This document shows, in pieces, positions 1 to 6,837 of a stretch of DNA of 14,151 nt (positions within the stretch are counted from its first letter, which is position 1; every line of letters starts with the position of its first letter). The stretch is from Novosphingobium sp. (GTDB lineage Bacteria; Pseudomonadota; Alphaproteobacteria; Sphingomonadales; Sphingomonadaceae). The stretch covers positions 1-14,151 of the forward strand of contig JAIXYF010000072.1 of assembly GCA_027490345.1 (NCBI GenBank), in the 5' to 3' direction. Below the pieces are notes generated by a model. The model saw only the letters and a program-made list of their open reading frames with translations. It was not told where the DNA came from and ran no database searches. A program made the translations under genes and the position numbers.

Positions 1-89
1 CTGACAGGCTCGGACATCGACGGAAATCCCCTCAATCATTTGGTCTGGCACTCGTCGGGCCGCATTTTTGCGCTCGACACGAGCTCGAA

Positions 90-105
90 TCAACACATAT
101 GTTGA
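90..105. promoter_or_regulatory. Operator-like palindrome upstream of the SDR/GST operon
   Basis: The sequence reads TCAACA-CATA-TGTTGA, a perfect inverted repeat with 6-bp arms and a 4-bp spacer. Its right arm overlaps the TTGAAA proposed as the -35 box (102-107). An almost identical 16-mer, differing at one base, lies at 10467-10482 in front of the monooxygenase operon. Size and symmetry suit a dimeric repressor of the TetR or a similar family. The regulator itself is not in the window. Confidence 0.7.
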
Positions 106-131
106 AACATAGAAAACCCATTGGGTTTAAT
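102..131 (+). promoter_or_regulatory. Predicted sigma70-type promoter of the SDR/GST operon
   Basis: TTGAAA (102-107) and TTTAAT (126-131) each match the sigma70 consensus at five of six positions, with an 18-bp spacer. The start of transcription would fall near 138, just ahead of the GGTAAGG ribosome site (143-149) and the ATG at 158. The -35 box overlaps the right half of the operator palindrome at 90-105. A second palindrome (114-128) lies in the spacer and touches the -10 box, so repression by occlusion is plausible. Not experimentally supported here. Confidence 0.5.
114..128. repeat. 15-bp palindrome AAACCCA-T-TGGGTTT in the SDR promoter
   Basis: Perfect 7-bp arms flank a single central T. 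It sits between the proposed -35 and -10 elements, so it would mostly not be transcribed. A second operator is more likely than an RNA hairpin. No copy was seen at the divergent promoter region near 10450, so if it is a binding site it is specific to the SDR operon. Confidence 0.5.
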
Positions 132-157
132 CAATACCCACTGGTAAGGTGCCGGCT

Positions 158-928
158 ATGGATGATCTGACAAACAAGGTGGCGCTGGTGACCGGCGCGG
201 GTGCGGGCATCGGCCGGGCCATTGCGCTGCGGCTTGCGACGGGTGGTGCCGATGTGGGGCTGTTCGATCTGAATGCTGCGGGAGCCGGCGCAACGGCGGA
301 AGCGATCAACGCGCTTGGCCGACGGGCAATTGTGGCACCTGGTAACGTTGCGAGCCGTGCCGAGGTGGTTCGCGGAGTGGAGGCAATCACCAGTGAGTTG
401 GGCGCGATCGATATCCTGGTGAACAACGCCGGAATCCTGCGTACGGCTGCGTTCCTCGATGTGACCGAGGCGGATTGGCGGCGCATGTTCGCGATCAATC
501 TCGACGGCGTATTTCATTTTTCGCAGGCGGTGCTGCCCGCCATGGTTGCGCGCAAGAGCGGGGCTATCGTCAATGTCTCTTCGTGGACCGGCAAGAAGGG
601 CGTGCCCAACCACGCTGCCTATGGCGCCACCAAATCTGCGATCATCAACCTGACGCAGAGCCTCGCAGGCGAATTCGGCAGTTTGGGCATTCGCATCAAC
701 GCAGTGTGTCCGGGCATCATCGTCGATACCGAAATGCGCGCGGAGGCAGAGGAAATGAACCGCGCGCAGGGCCTGCCGGATGTGGCCACGCGGGTTCAGG
801 CGATCCCGCTGCGCCGCGCCGGAATGCCTGATGAAATTGCCGAACTCGTCGCCTTTCTGGCTTCGGACCGAGCCGCCTACATGACCGGACAGGCGATCAA
901 CGTCACCGGCGGACACTGGATGAATTGA
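158..928 (+). CDS. Short-chain dehydrogenase/reductase (classical SDR, probably NAD-dependent)
   Basis: Soluble cytoplasmic oxidoreductase of 256 residues, the usual length of classical SDRs. It should interconvert an alcohol and a ketone. Visible motifs are the cofactor-binding TGAGAGIG (residues 12-19), D37 at the end of the second strand (favours NAD over NADP), NNAG (89-92), structural N114, and the catalytic S142, Y155 and K159 in YGATK. The C-terminal MTGQAINVTGG is typical of the family. The ATG at 158 is preferred over a GTG at 149, because GGTAAGG (143-149) lies 8 bases before the ATG but overlaps the GTG. It is first in a two-gene operon; the GST-like gene starts 10 bases after its stop. 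Substrate is unknown. An alcohol-to-ketone step feeding the monooxygenase encoded opposite is inference. Confidence 0.93.
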   Translation: MDDLTNKVALVTGAGAGIGRAIALRLATGGADVGLFDLNAAGAGATAEAINALGRRAIVAPGNVASRAEVVRGVEAITSELGAIDILVNNAGILRTAAFLDVTEADWRRMFAINLDGVFHFSQAVLPAMVARKSGAIVNVSSWTGKKGVPNHAAYGATKSAIINLTQSLAGEFGSLGIRINAVCPGIIVDTEMRAEAEEMNRAQGLPDVATRVQAIPLRRAGMPDEIAELVAFLASDRAAYMTGQAINVTGGHWMN

Positions 929-938
929 GGAGCCCAAG

Positions 939-1604
939 ATGATCCTGATCAGCGCCACACCCAGCCCGTTTGCGCGCAAGGTGCGCATTGCCCTCATGGA
1001 AAAGGGCGTGCCCTTCACGTTGCAGAACGAGATACCCTGGCACGCCGATACCCAGACATCGCGCTACAACCCGCTCGAGCAGCTGCCTGTGCTGATCCCC
1101 GATGACGCTGACCCGGTCTTCGAATCCTCGCACATCATGGACTGGATCGAGTGGCGCTATCCGACCCCGCCCATGCTCCCTGATGCGCCCGAGGCGGCGC
1201 TGGAGGCCAAGCAGGTGCAGGTGATCGCCGAAGGGGTGCTCGATGCGACCGTGCTCCTTTTCTGGGAAATGCAGCGACCACAGCCGAGCGCGGAATGGGC
1301 ACAGCGGCAGCTGCGCAAGGTCAAGGGTGGGCTGACTGAACTCAACCGCCGTGTGGGGACGCGCGAGTGTGTGGTCGGCGACCGCTTCGGGCTGGCGGAC
1401 ATCGCTGTAATCGCGCTGCTTGGCAATCAGGACATCGTGAACGAGACGGGCATGATCCCGCTTTGGCAGGCCTATGCGCCGGATATGGCGCCATGGCACG
1501 AACTCTACCCCAACCTAGCGCGGTTCGAGGCGTTCCACCGCGATCGGCCATCGGTGCGCGCAACGGCGCCAGTAATGTTCGCCCTCACGGAAAAGATTGT
1601 CTGA
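939..1604 (+). CDS. Glutathione S-transferase-like protein
   Basis: Predicted cytoplasmic protein of 221 residues with the two-domain GST build. The N-terminal thioredoxin-like domain (about 1-78) has SPFARKVRIAL (9-19), with S9 at the usual catalytic position. It also has the cis-proline in LPVL (P50) and ESS (62-64), which in the family binds the glutamyl part of glutathione. The helical C-terminal domain has VGDRFGLADIAV, the usual hydrophobic-core motif. An ATG at 939 follows GAGGAG (927-932) at 6 bases, so the start is secure. It is translated just downstream of the SDR gene, probably on the same mRNA. Its role could be glutathione conjugation, ether or thioester cleavage, or isomerisation; the sequence does not decide. 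The stop codon is one base from the stop of the convergent cyclase gene. Confidence 0.88.
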   Translation: MILISATPSPFARKVRIALMEKGVPFTLQNEIPWHADTQTSRYNPLEQLPVLIPDDADPVFESSHIMDWIEWRYPTPPMLPDAPEAALEAKQVQVIAEGVLDATVLLFWEMQRPQPSAEWAQRQLRKVKGGLTELNRRVGTRECVVGDRFGLADIAVIALLGNQDIVNETGMIPLWQAYAPDMAPWHELYPNLARFEAFHRDRPSVRATAPVMFALTEKIV

Positions 1605-1605
1605 C

Positions 1606-2382
1606 CTAATCCTCGAAGATCGCCACCGCACGGGTCCACCCCGCTGAAGCCGCGCGGATCTTCATCGGGAAGCACGCGATGGTGAAGCCGGTGGCGGGCA
1701 GAACTTCCAGATTGTGCAGCTTTTCGAGGTGGCAGTAGCCGATATCGCGGCCCGCCTTGTGGCCTTCCCAGATCAGGGCGGCATTGCCTGTCGCCTCATA
1801 GGCCTCACGCGTGTGGACGAACGGCGCGTCCCAGCTCCAGCCATCGGTGCCGGTCAGCCGCACGCCTCGCTCTAGCAGGTACATGGTGGCGTCGTAGCCC
1901 ATGCCGCAGCCGGCGGTGACGTAATCGTCCTGCCCATAACGCTTGCCGGCTGCCGTGTTGACCACCACGATTTCGAGCGGCGAGAGTGTGTGGCCGATGC
2001 GCGCCAGTTCTGCCTCAACATCAGCTGCAGTTACGACATAGCCATCCGGCAGGGCGGTGAAATCGAGCTTCACGCCGGGCTGAAAGCACCAATCGAGCGG
2101 CACTTCGTCAATCGTGATCGCGCGCTCGCCCCGATTCATCGTCGAGGCGAAGTGGTAGGGCGCATCGAGGTGCGTGCCGTTGTGCGTAATCAGCTCGATC
2201 TTCTCAATCGCCCAAGCCTCGCCATCGGGTAGGTCTTCGGGCTTCAGCCCCGGGAAGAAGCCAACCAGATCGGGTATCGAGGTCTTGTGATCGATGTAGC
2301 TGATCTTCGGCTGATACGGCGGCGGATCGGAGATCACGTCGTTTTCGAGGTAGATTGAGAGGTCTACAATCGTGCGCGCCAT
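1606..2382 (-). CDS. Cyclase-family metal-dependent hydrolase (kynurenine formamidase/isatin hydrolase-like)
   Basis: Protein of 258 residues of the PF04199 'putative cyclase' family, whose known members are metal-dependent amidohydrolases such as bacterial kynurenine formamidase and isatin hydrolase. The metal-binding signature HNGTHLDAPYH spans residues 67-77 (H67, H71, D73, H77). A later HLE (218-220) supplies the conserved His and Glu, and the C-terminal FPMKIRAASAGWTRAVA matches the family ending. It is last in the eight-gene operon, its ATG 3 bases after the stop of the beta-keto acid cleavage gene. No tryptophan-degradation genes are nearby, so kynurenine is an unlikely substrate. Opening of a lactone or other cyclic product of the monooxygenase is a reasonable inference, since no alpha/beta hydrolase is present. 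Confidence 0.87.
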   Translation of the reverse strand: MARTIVDLSIYLENDVISDPPPYQPKISYIDHKTSIPDLVGFFPGLKPEDLPDGEAWAIEKIELITHNGTHLDAPYHFASTMNRGERAITIDEVPLDWCFQPGVKLDFTALPDGYVVTAADVEAELARIGHTLSPLEIVVVNTAAGKRYGQDDYVTAGCGMGYDATMYLLERGVRLTGTDGWSWDAPFVHTREAYEATGNAALIWEGHKAGRDIGYCHLEKLHNLEVLPATGFTIACFPMKIRAASAGWTRAVAIFED

Positions 2383-2385
2383 GCT

Positions 2386-3312
2386 CTAAAACTCCACCCT
2401 GTCGCCGCCCTTGAGGCCCAGCATCGCGCGGGCTTCGGTTGGGGTCGCCGGTTCATGGCCCATTTCGCGGATGATCCGCACGATCTTTTCCACCTGCTGC
2501 GCGTTCGAGGCGGCGAGCACGCCGCGTTCGATGAACAGGCTGTCCTCCAGCCCGACGCGGACATTGCCGCCCATCAACGCAGCTTGTGTCAGGAACGGCA
2601 TCTGATGCCGCCCGGCAGCAAGCACCGACCACTGGAAATTGTCGCGGCCGAACAGACGGTCGGCAGTCGATTTCATGAACATCAGATTTTCGAGATCGGG
2701 GCCGATGCCGCCGAGAATACCAAAGATCATCTGGATGAAGAACGGCGGCTTCACCAGGCCACGATCGACAAAGTGCGCGAGGTTATAGAGGTGGCTGACA
2801 TCGTAGCACTCGTGCTCGAACTTGGTGCCGGCCTCGCCCATCACCTCGAGGATCGTGGCGATATCGCGGAAGGTGTTGCGGAAGATGAAGTCGTCGGAAC
2901 CCGTGACATAGGGCTCTTCCCAATCGTGTTTCCACTCGGAGATGCGCGCCGCTGCGCCGAAGAACGCGAAGTTCATCGAGCCCATGTTAAGCGAGCACAT
3001 CTCGGGCTTGAACTGGACCGCTGCCTTCAGCCGCTCTGCCAGTGCCATCGTCGCCGAACCACCAGTGGTGATGTTCACCACGGCATCGGTCTGCTGCTTG
3101 ATGACCGACAGGAACTGCGCATAGATCGCCGGATTACCAGTAGGCTGGCCGTTGGCGGGATTGCGCGCGTGAAGGTGCAAAATGGCCGCGCCCGCCTCTG
3201 CCGCTGCGATCGATTGCTCGGCGATCTCGGACGGCGTGCAGGGCAGGGAGTCAGACATCGTTGGGGTGTGCGCGCCGCCGGTGACGGCGCAGGTGATGAT
3301 GACCTTGCTCAT
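2386..3312 (-). CDS. Beta-keto acid cleavage enzyme (BKACE, DUF849)
   Basis: Zn-dependent TIM-barrel enzyme of 308 residues. The family joins a free beta-keto acid with acetyl-CoA, giving acetoacetate and a new acyl-CoA; the founding member is Kce of lysine fermentation. Visible features are CAVTGGAHTPTMS near the start, the zinc-binding HLH (H46, H48, the same numbers as in Kce), ITTGGS (81-86), and VRVGLED (251-257) carrying the third zinc ligand E256 and the conserved R252. The ATG at 3312 overlaps the previous gene's stop as ATGA. The longer open frame upstream lies over that gene and was not used. It is the seventh gene of an operon that contains beta-oxidation enzymes but no thiolase. 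The beta-keto substrate is unknown. Residue 14, a Glu in Kce, is Ala here, as seen in other BKACE branches. Confidence 0.9.
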   Translation of the reverse strand: MSKVIITCAVTGGAHTPTMSDSLPCTPSEIAEQSIAAAEAGAAILHLHARNPANGQPTGNPAIYAQFLSVIKQQTDAVVNITTGGSATMALAERLKAAVQFKPEMCSLNMGSMNFAFFGAAARISEWKHDWEEPYVTGSDDFIFRNTFRDIATILEVMGEAGTKFEHECYDVSHLYNLAHFVDRGLVKPPFFIQMIFGILGGIGPDLENLMFMKSTADRLFGRDNFQWSVLAAGRHQMPFLTQAALMGGNVRVGLEDSLFIERGVLAASNAQQVEKIVRIIREMGHEPATPTEARAMLGLKGGDRVEF

Positions 3313-4109
3313 CGCGGCGGCATCAGCGCGCGGTTGAGGCCGAGCCGGTCCGCAGTAACTTGCACATGCACAATCTGGTCTCCCTCGGAGTCGAAGATGC
3401 CTGCCAGCGCCAGCGTGACTGGCAGGCCGATCTGTGCCGGATCGATATCGTCGAACCCGCCGCGATAGGTGCCGGTGCAAGTGAGGTGGAACGCCCCGCG
3501 CGGCCCTGCGGAAAACAGCTGGTCGACTGCGATGGCTTCAATGGCTACCAGATCGGCAAAGCGCGGTCCTTCGGCGCTGATCTCGTCGATCACTGTCCTG
3601 TCGGCCCAATTTGCGGGGGTCGTCAGCCAAGCCTGAGCCAACGCCTCCACTGCTGCGTCTGGTGCTTCGCAAGGCGCGTCCCACGGGGCGGGATGCGGGG
3701 CGCGGACCATGTCGCAGGTGCTTTCGGCGAGCTGGCGCTTGCGTGCGTAGTAGTCCTCCTCGGCCCAGCCGCGATGCAGCCGCCCATTCTGGATGCGGAA
3801 CAGCGTGACCCCGCCCCAGGTGGAAAGCCGCCCGCCGTGACGGCTTGACGCGCCGTGTTCGGTAAAGCGCATCGCAATGGCGTCGGGACCGATCACCGTA
3901 TCGTGCACCGTCACGCAGAGGCCGGGAAACTGATCGAGCTGCGCGGCGGTTGCCGGGAGATAGGTGTCGTCGCGCCCAGCGAGCAGGAAACCGCCGATGC
4001 TCAGCGCATAGTCGGGCTCCATGATCGTCTCGACAGCCGCCACATTGTGGCAGGTCAGAAAATCAACGGCAAAGCCGCGCAGCAGGCGCGCGGAGGGACT
4101 AAGGGTCAT
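3309..4109 (-). CDS. SnoaL/NTF2-like protein with two NTF2-type halves
   Basis: Protein of 266 residues, about twice the length of a single NTF2-like (SnoaL-type) domain. The first half (about 1-130) shows the SnoaL pattern: a helix pair, MEPDYALSIGG, FTEHGAS, then a strand pair GGVTLFRIQNGRL followed by EEDYYARKRQL. The second half (about 150-266) repeats the plan in weaker form, ending with a strand that leads into VTADRLGLNRAL. The ATG at 4109 overlaps the acyl-CoA synthetase stop as ATGA, so the two genes are translationally coupled. SnoaL-like proteins act as cyclases, isomerases or hydratases, or have no known activity; I cannot choose. No signal peptide or membrane segment is seen. A role in handling an unusual intermediate of this pathway is inference. 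Confidence 0.78.
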   Translation of the reverse strand: MTLSPSARLLRGFAVDFLTCHNVAAVETIMEPDYALSIGGFLLAGRDDTYLPATAAQLDQFPGLCVTVHDTVIGPDAIAMRFTEHGASSRHGGRLSTWGGVTLFRIQNGRLHRGWAEEDYYARKRQLAESTCDMVRAPHPAPWDAPCEAPDAAVEALAQAWLTTPANWADRTVIDEISAEGPRFADLVAIEAIAVDQLFSAGPRGAFHLTCTGTYRGGFDDIDPAQIGLPVTLALAGIFDSEGDQIVHVQVTADRLGLNRALMPPR

Positions 4110-5626
4110 GGTTGTTCTTCCAGCCAGCGCGGATCGCGCATTTCTTTTTTGAGGATCTTGCCCGAGGCGTTCTGCGGCAGCGCCGCCACGAAGGCGACGG
4201 CGGTTGGGCACTTGTAGTGCGCGAGCCGCTCGCGGGTGAACGCGATAAGCTCTGCTTCGCTCGGGCCAGTGCCCGCCCGCGCCACGACGAAAGCCTTGGG
4301 GGTTTCGCCCCAGCGTTCATGCGGCACGCCGATCACGGCGACGGCGGCGACTGCCGGGTGATCGTAGAGCACGTTTTCAATCTCGGTCGGGTAGATGTTC
4401 TCCCCGCCGGAGACGATCATGTCCTTGAAGCGGTCGTGAATGTAAATGTAGCCGTCGGTGTCCTGATAGGCGGCATCGCCAGTGCACATCCAGCCATCGG
4501 GGGTGATCGTTTTCGCGGTTTCCGCGGGCTTGTTCCAGTAGCCGAGCATGATGGCCTCGGACCGGATGCGGATTTCGCCGACTTCGCCAGCGGCAACCGG
4601 TTCACCCGTCGCCGGGTTGACCAGTGCAAACTCGTTCCACGGCATGGGCCTCCCGCAAGCGCGCAGCCGATGCGCGCGCGGGCCGCCCGGATCGTGGTCC
4701 TCAGGTACCATCATGATGACGGTCCCTGCGGTTTCGGTCATGCCATAAGTGTTCATGAAACCGCAGCCGAGCATGGCGATTGCCCGCTTGAGCACCGCCT
4801 CGCCGATCGATGCGCCGCCATAGACGATGCGGTTGATGCTCGACATGTCCATCTCGGCCACGCCCGGCACTTCGAGCAGCATCTGGATCACGGTCGGCAC
4901 GAAGAAACCGTGGGTGACGCGGTAGGTCTGGATCGCCGCGACGATCTCGGCCGGTACGACCTGCTGCATAAGCACGGTGTGGCCGCCCTGGCTCATCGCA
5001 GTCATGGCATAGCCGATCCCGCCGATATGGAAGAGCGGGCTCGCCACCAGATTGACGCTGCTGGCCGTCATATCCCACAGTTCATGCGCCATCCGCGCCA
5101 AAAACGAGAGGTTGCGGTGGCTCATTACCACGCCTTTGGGCAGGCCGGTCGTGCCAGAGGTGTAGAGGATCAGGAGCGGGCTGTCTGGCGCTGGAAGGGT
5201 GCCCGGATCGTCCGCGCTTCCGGCATCGCGCCAACCGGGATAGTCCGCCAGCAGGATCATGGCCGGTGGCGAAGCGGTTTCGGCCAACAGGCCGTGCAGG
5301 CTTTCCTCCATGATCAACAGGGCAGGTGCGCTGTCGCCGAGAATGCCAGCAATCTCGCGCGGGGCCAGCCGCCAGTTGATTGGCAGGCAGATTGCGCCGG
5401 CTTTTGCGCAGCCGAAGAAAAGCTCGAACTGCGCTGGCCCATTGCGTGCGATGATCGCCACGCGGTCGCCAGCCTGCACGCCCTGTGCCGCCAAGGCATT
5501 GGCTACACGGCTAGCCCGCGTGTCGAATGCCACAAAGCCAAGCGTCTCGTCGCTGAAAGTCAGGCACGGTGCATCCGGGGTCAGCGCGGCATGCTGGCGC
5601 AGCAGGGTCAGAAGGTTGGTTTCCAC
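4106..5626 (-). CDS. AMP-forming acyl-CoA synthetase (fatty-acid/aryl acid CoA ligase)
   Basis: Enzyme of 506 residues in the ANL superfamily that adenylates a carboxylic acid and transfers it to CoA. Motifs in order: the ATP-binding loop LYTSGTTGLPKG (154-165); YGMTETAG (294-301); GWMCTGDAAY with D384; the hinge region DRFKDMIVSGGENIYPTEIE (398-417); and the C-terminal catalytic lysine K490 in NASGKILKKE. No ATG lies near the expected N-terminus. The GTG at 5626, 5 bases after the acyl-CoA dehydrogenase stop, gives a full-length protein, so it was preferred to the long upstream extension lying over that gene. Its ribosome site is weak, suggesting coupling. It most likely activates the acid released after Baeyer-Villiger cleavage. 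Chain type cannot be told from sequence. Confidence 0.92.
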   Translation of the reverse strand: METNLLTLLRQHAALTPDAPCLTFSDETLGFVAFDTRASRVANALAAQGVQAGDRVAIIARNGPAQFELFFGCAKAGAICLPINWRLAPREIAGILGDSAPALLIMEESLHGLLAETASPPAMILLADYPGWRDAGSADDPGTLPAPDSPLLILYTSGTTGLPKGVVMSHRNLSFLARMAHELWDMTASSVNLVASPLFHIGGIGYAMTAMSQGGHTVLMQQVVPAEIVAAIQTYRVTHGFFVPTVIQMLLEVPGVAEMDMSSINRIVYGGASIGEAVLKRAIAMLGCGFMNTYGMTETAGTVIMMVPEDHDPGGPRAHRLRACGRPMPWNEFALVNPATGEPVAAGEVGEIRIRSEAIMLGYWNKPAETAKTITPDGWMCTGDAAYQDTDGYIYIHDRFKDMIVSGGENIYPTEIENVLYDHPAVAAVAVIGVPHERWGETPKAFVVARAGTGPSEAELIAFTRERLAHYKCPTAVAFVAALPQNASGKILKKEMRDPRWLEEQP

Positions 5627-5631
5627 GGAGA

Positions 5632-6810
5632 TCAGTAGCTCTTCGGAAGGCCCAGGCTGTGGGTCGAAACGTAGTTCAGGATCATCTCGCGGCTCACCGG
5701 CGCGGTGCGGTGCAGGCGCGCAATGAACCACAGGTCGGACAGACCATACTCGTTCGAAAGCCCGTTGCCACCGTGGACCTGGATCGCCTGATCGAGCGCC
5801 TTCAAAGAGGATTCGGCCGCCGCGAACTTGGCCATGTTGGCGGTCTCGGCCGCGTCTTCCCCGCCATCGCAAAGCTGCGCGGCGCGTGCATTGAGCAGGC
5901 GAGAGGCCTGCACATTGATGTAGGCTTCGGCCAGCGGGTGGGCAACGCCCTGATGTGAGCCAATCGGCGTGTTCCACACCGAACGGTCCTTGGCATATTG
6001 CGCGGCCTGCGTGATCGCGAAGCGCGAGATGCCGTTGTTGATTGCGGCGGCGGCGATGCGTTCGGGGTTGAGGCCCGAGAACACCTGTTTGAGGCCTGCA
6101 CCCGGCTCACCGATCAGGGCTTCATCGGGCACCTCGACATTGTCGTAAAAAACCGAGAACTGCTTTTCAGATGTGCGCAGTGCGGAATCGATCTGGGTCA
6201 TCGAAATGCCGGGTGTGTTGGTGGGTATCACGAACAGCGACAGACCCTGCCGCGAGCCGTCGTTCACCGGCACGCCGTCGCGCGCCACGAGCATGACCGC
6301 GTCCGACTGATCGATATCCGAAGTCCAGTACTTTGCGCCGTTGATCACCCAACCATTGCCCTTGCGCACCGCGTGGGTGGTGACTTTGTGGGTGTTCGAG
6401 CCTGCGTTCGGCTCTGTAATGCCGAAGCACATCTTGCGCTTGCCGCTGGCAATGCCGGGCAGCCATTCCTGCTTCATCGCCTCGCTGCCGCAAGCCGCGA
6501 TGATCGGTGCGGTGATCGAGGAGATGACCATCGAGAGAATCGGGCAACCGTGTGCTGCGGTTTCCTCGATGCAGATGTTGAGTTCGGACAAACCGCCGCC
6601 GCCGCCGCCGTAGGCCTCTGACACGTGCACACCCAGGAACCCTGCCTCGCCCAGCGCGGACCAAAGCGCTTCAGGTTGCTCGCCCTTGTTGACGACGTCC
6701 TGGAAATACTTCCGGCCAAACTTGCCGACGAGCTTGCTGACACTGTCTCGCAGATCGCGGTGGTGGTCGGCGGTATCGCACAGGGTTGTTTGGAAGAGAT
6801 CAGACGACAT
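5632..6810 (-). CDS. Acyl-CoA dehydrogenase (FAD)
   Basis: Flavoenzyme of 392 residues, normal for the family; it introduces the alpha-beta double bond in an acyl-CoA. Motifs: CFGITEPNAGSN (128-139) and GWVINGAKYWTSD (153-165) around FAD, DRSVWNTPIGSHQGV (275-289), and QVHGGNGLSNEYGLSD (344-359) at the FAD/C-terminal helix. Two oddities are seen. The common C-terminal catalytic EGT is absent (the region reads RTAPVSREM, 368-376), while E250 in GLNPER lies where isovaleryl- and long-chain acyl-CoA dehydrogenases carry their base. Residues 68-73 are six consecutive glycines. TGGAG sits 8 bases before the ATG. It precedes the synthetase gene by 5 bases and follows the hydroxyacyl-CoA dehydrogenase gene by 27. 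Confidence 0.93.
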   Translation of the reverse strand: MSSDLFQTTLCDTADHHRDLRDSVSKLVGKFGRKYFQDVVNKGEQPEALWSALGEAGFLGVHVSEAYGGGGGGLSELNICIEETAAHGCPILSMVISSITAPIIAACGSEAMKQEWLPGIASGKRKMCFGITEPNAGSNTHKVTTHAVRKGNGWVINGAKYWTSDIDQSDAVMLVARDGVPVNDGSRQGLSLFVIPTNTPGISMTQIDSALRTSEKQFSVFYDNVEVPDEALIGEPGAGLKQVFSGLNPERIAAAAINNGISRFAITQAAQYAKDRSVWNTPIGSHQGVAHPLAEAYINVQASRLLNARAAQLCDGGEDAAETANMAKFAAAESSLKALDQAIQVHGGNGLSNEYGLSDLWFIARLHRTAPVSREMILNYVSTHSLGLPKSY

Positions 6811-6837
6811 TCGAAATGCTCCAGACTCGAAACGGGA

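Noticed and set aside
1..105. Open reading through the left edge: plus frame ending in TGA at 103-105, and a minus frame with ATG at 39 running off the window
   Set aside because: Both give short, unrecognisable peptides without a ribosome site. A divergent regulator starting at the left edge is possible but cannot be supported from 13 codons.
131..1018. Long open frame antisense to the SDR gene
   Set aside because: It mirrors the SDR coding frame in GC-rich DNA, has no family motif, and is rich in Arg and His as shadow frames are.
2455..3468. Long plus-strand open frame opposite the BKACE gene
   Set aside because: Antisense to a gene with clear zinc ligands and family motifs; no recognisable domain of its own.
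4112..5638. 508-codon plus-strand open frame opposite the acyl-CoA synthetase
   Set aside because: The sense strand carries all the expected ANL motifs. The antisense frame is His/Arg-rich and results from third-position GC bias.
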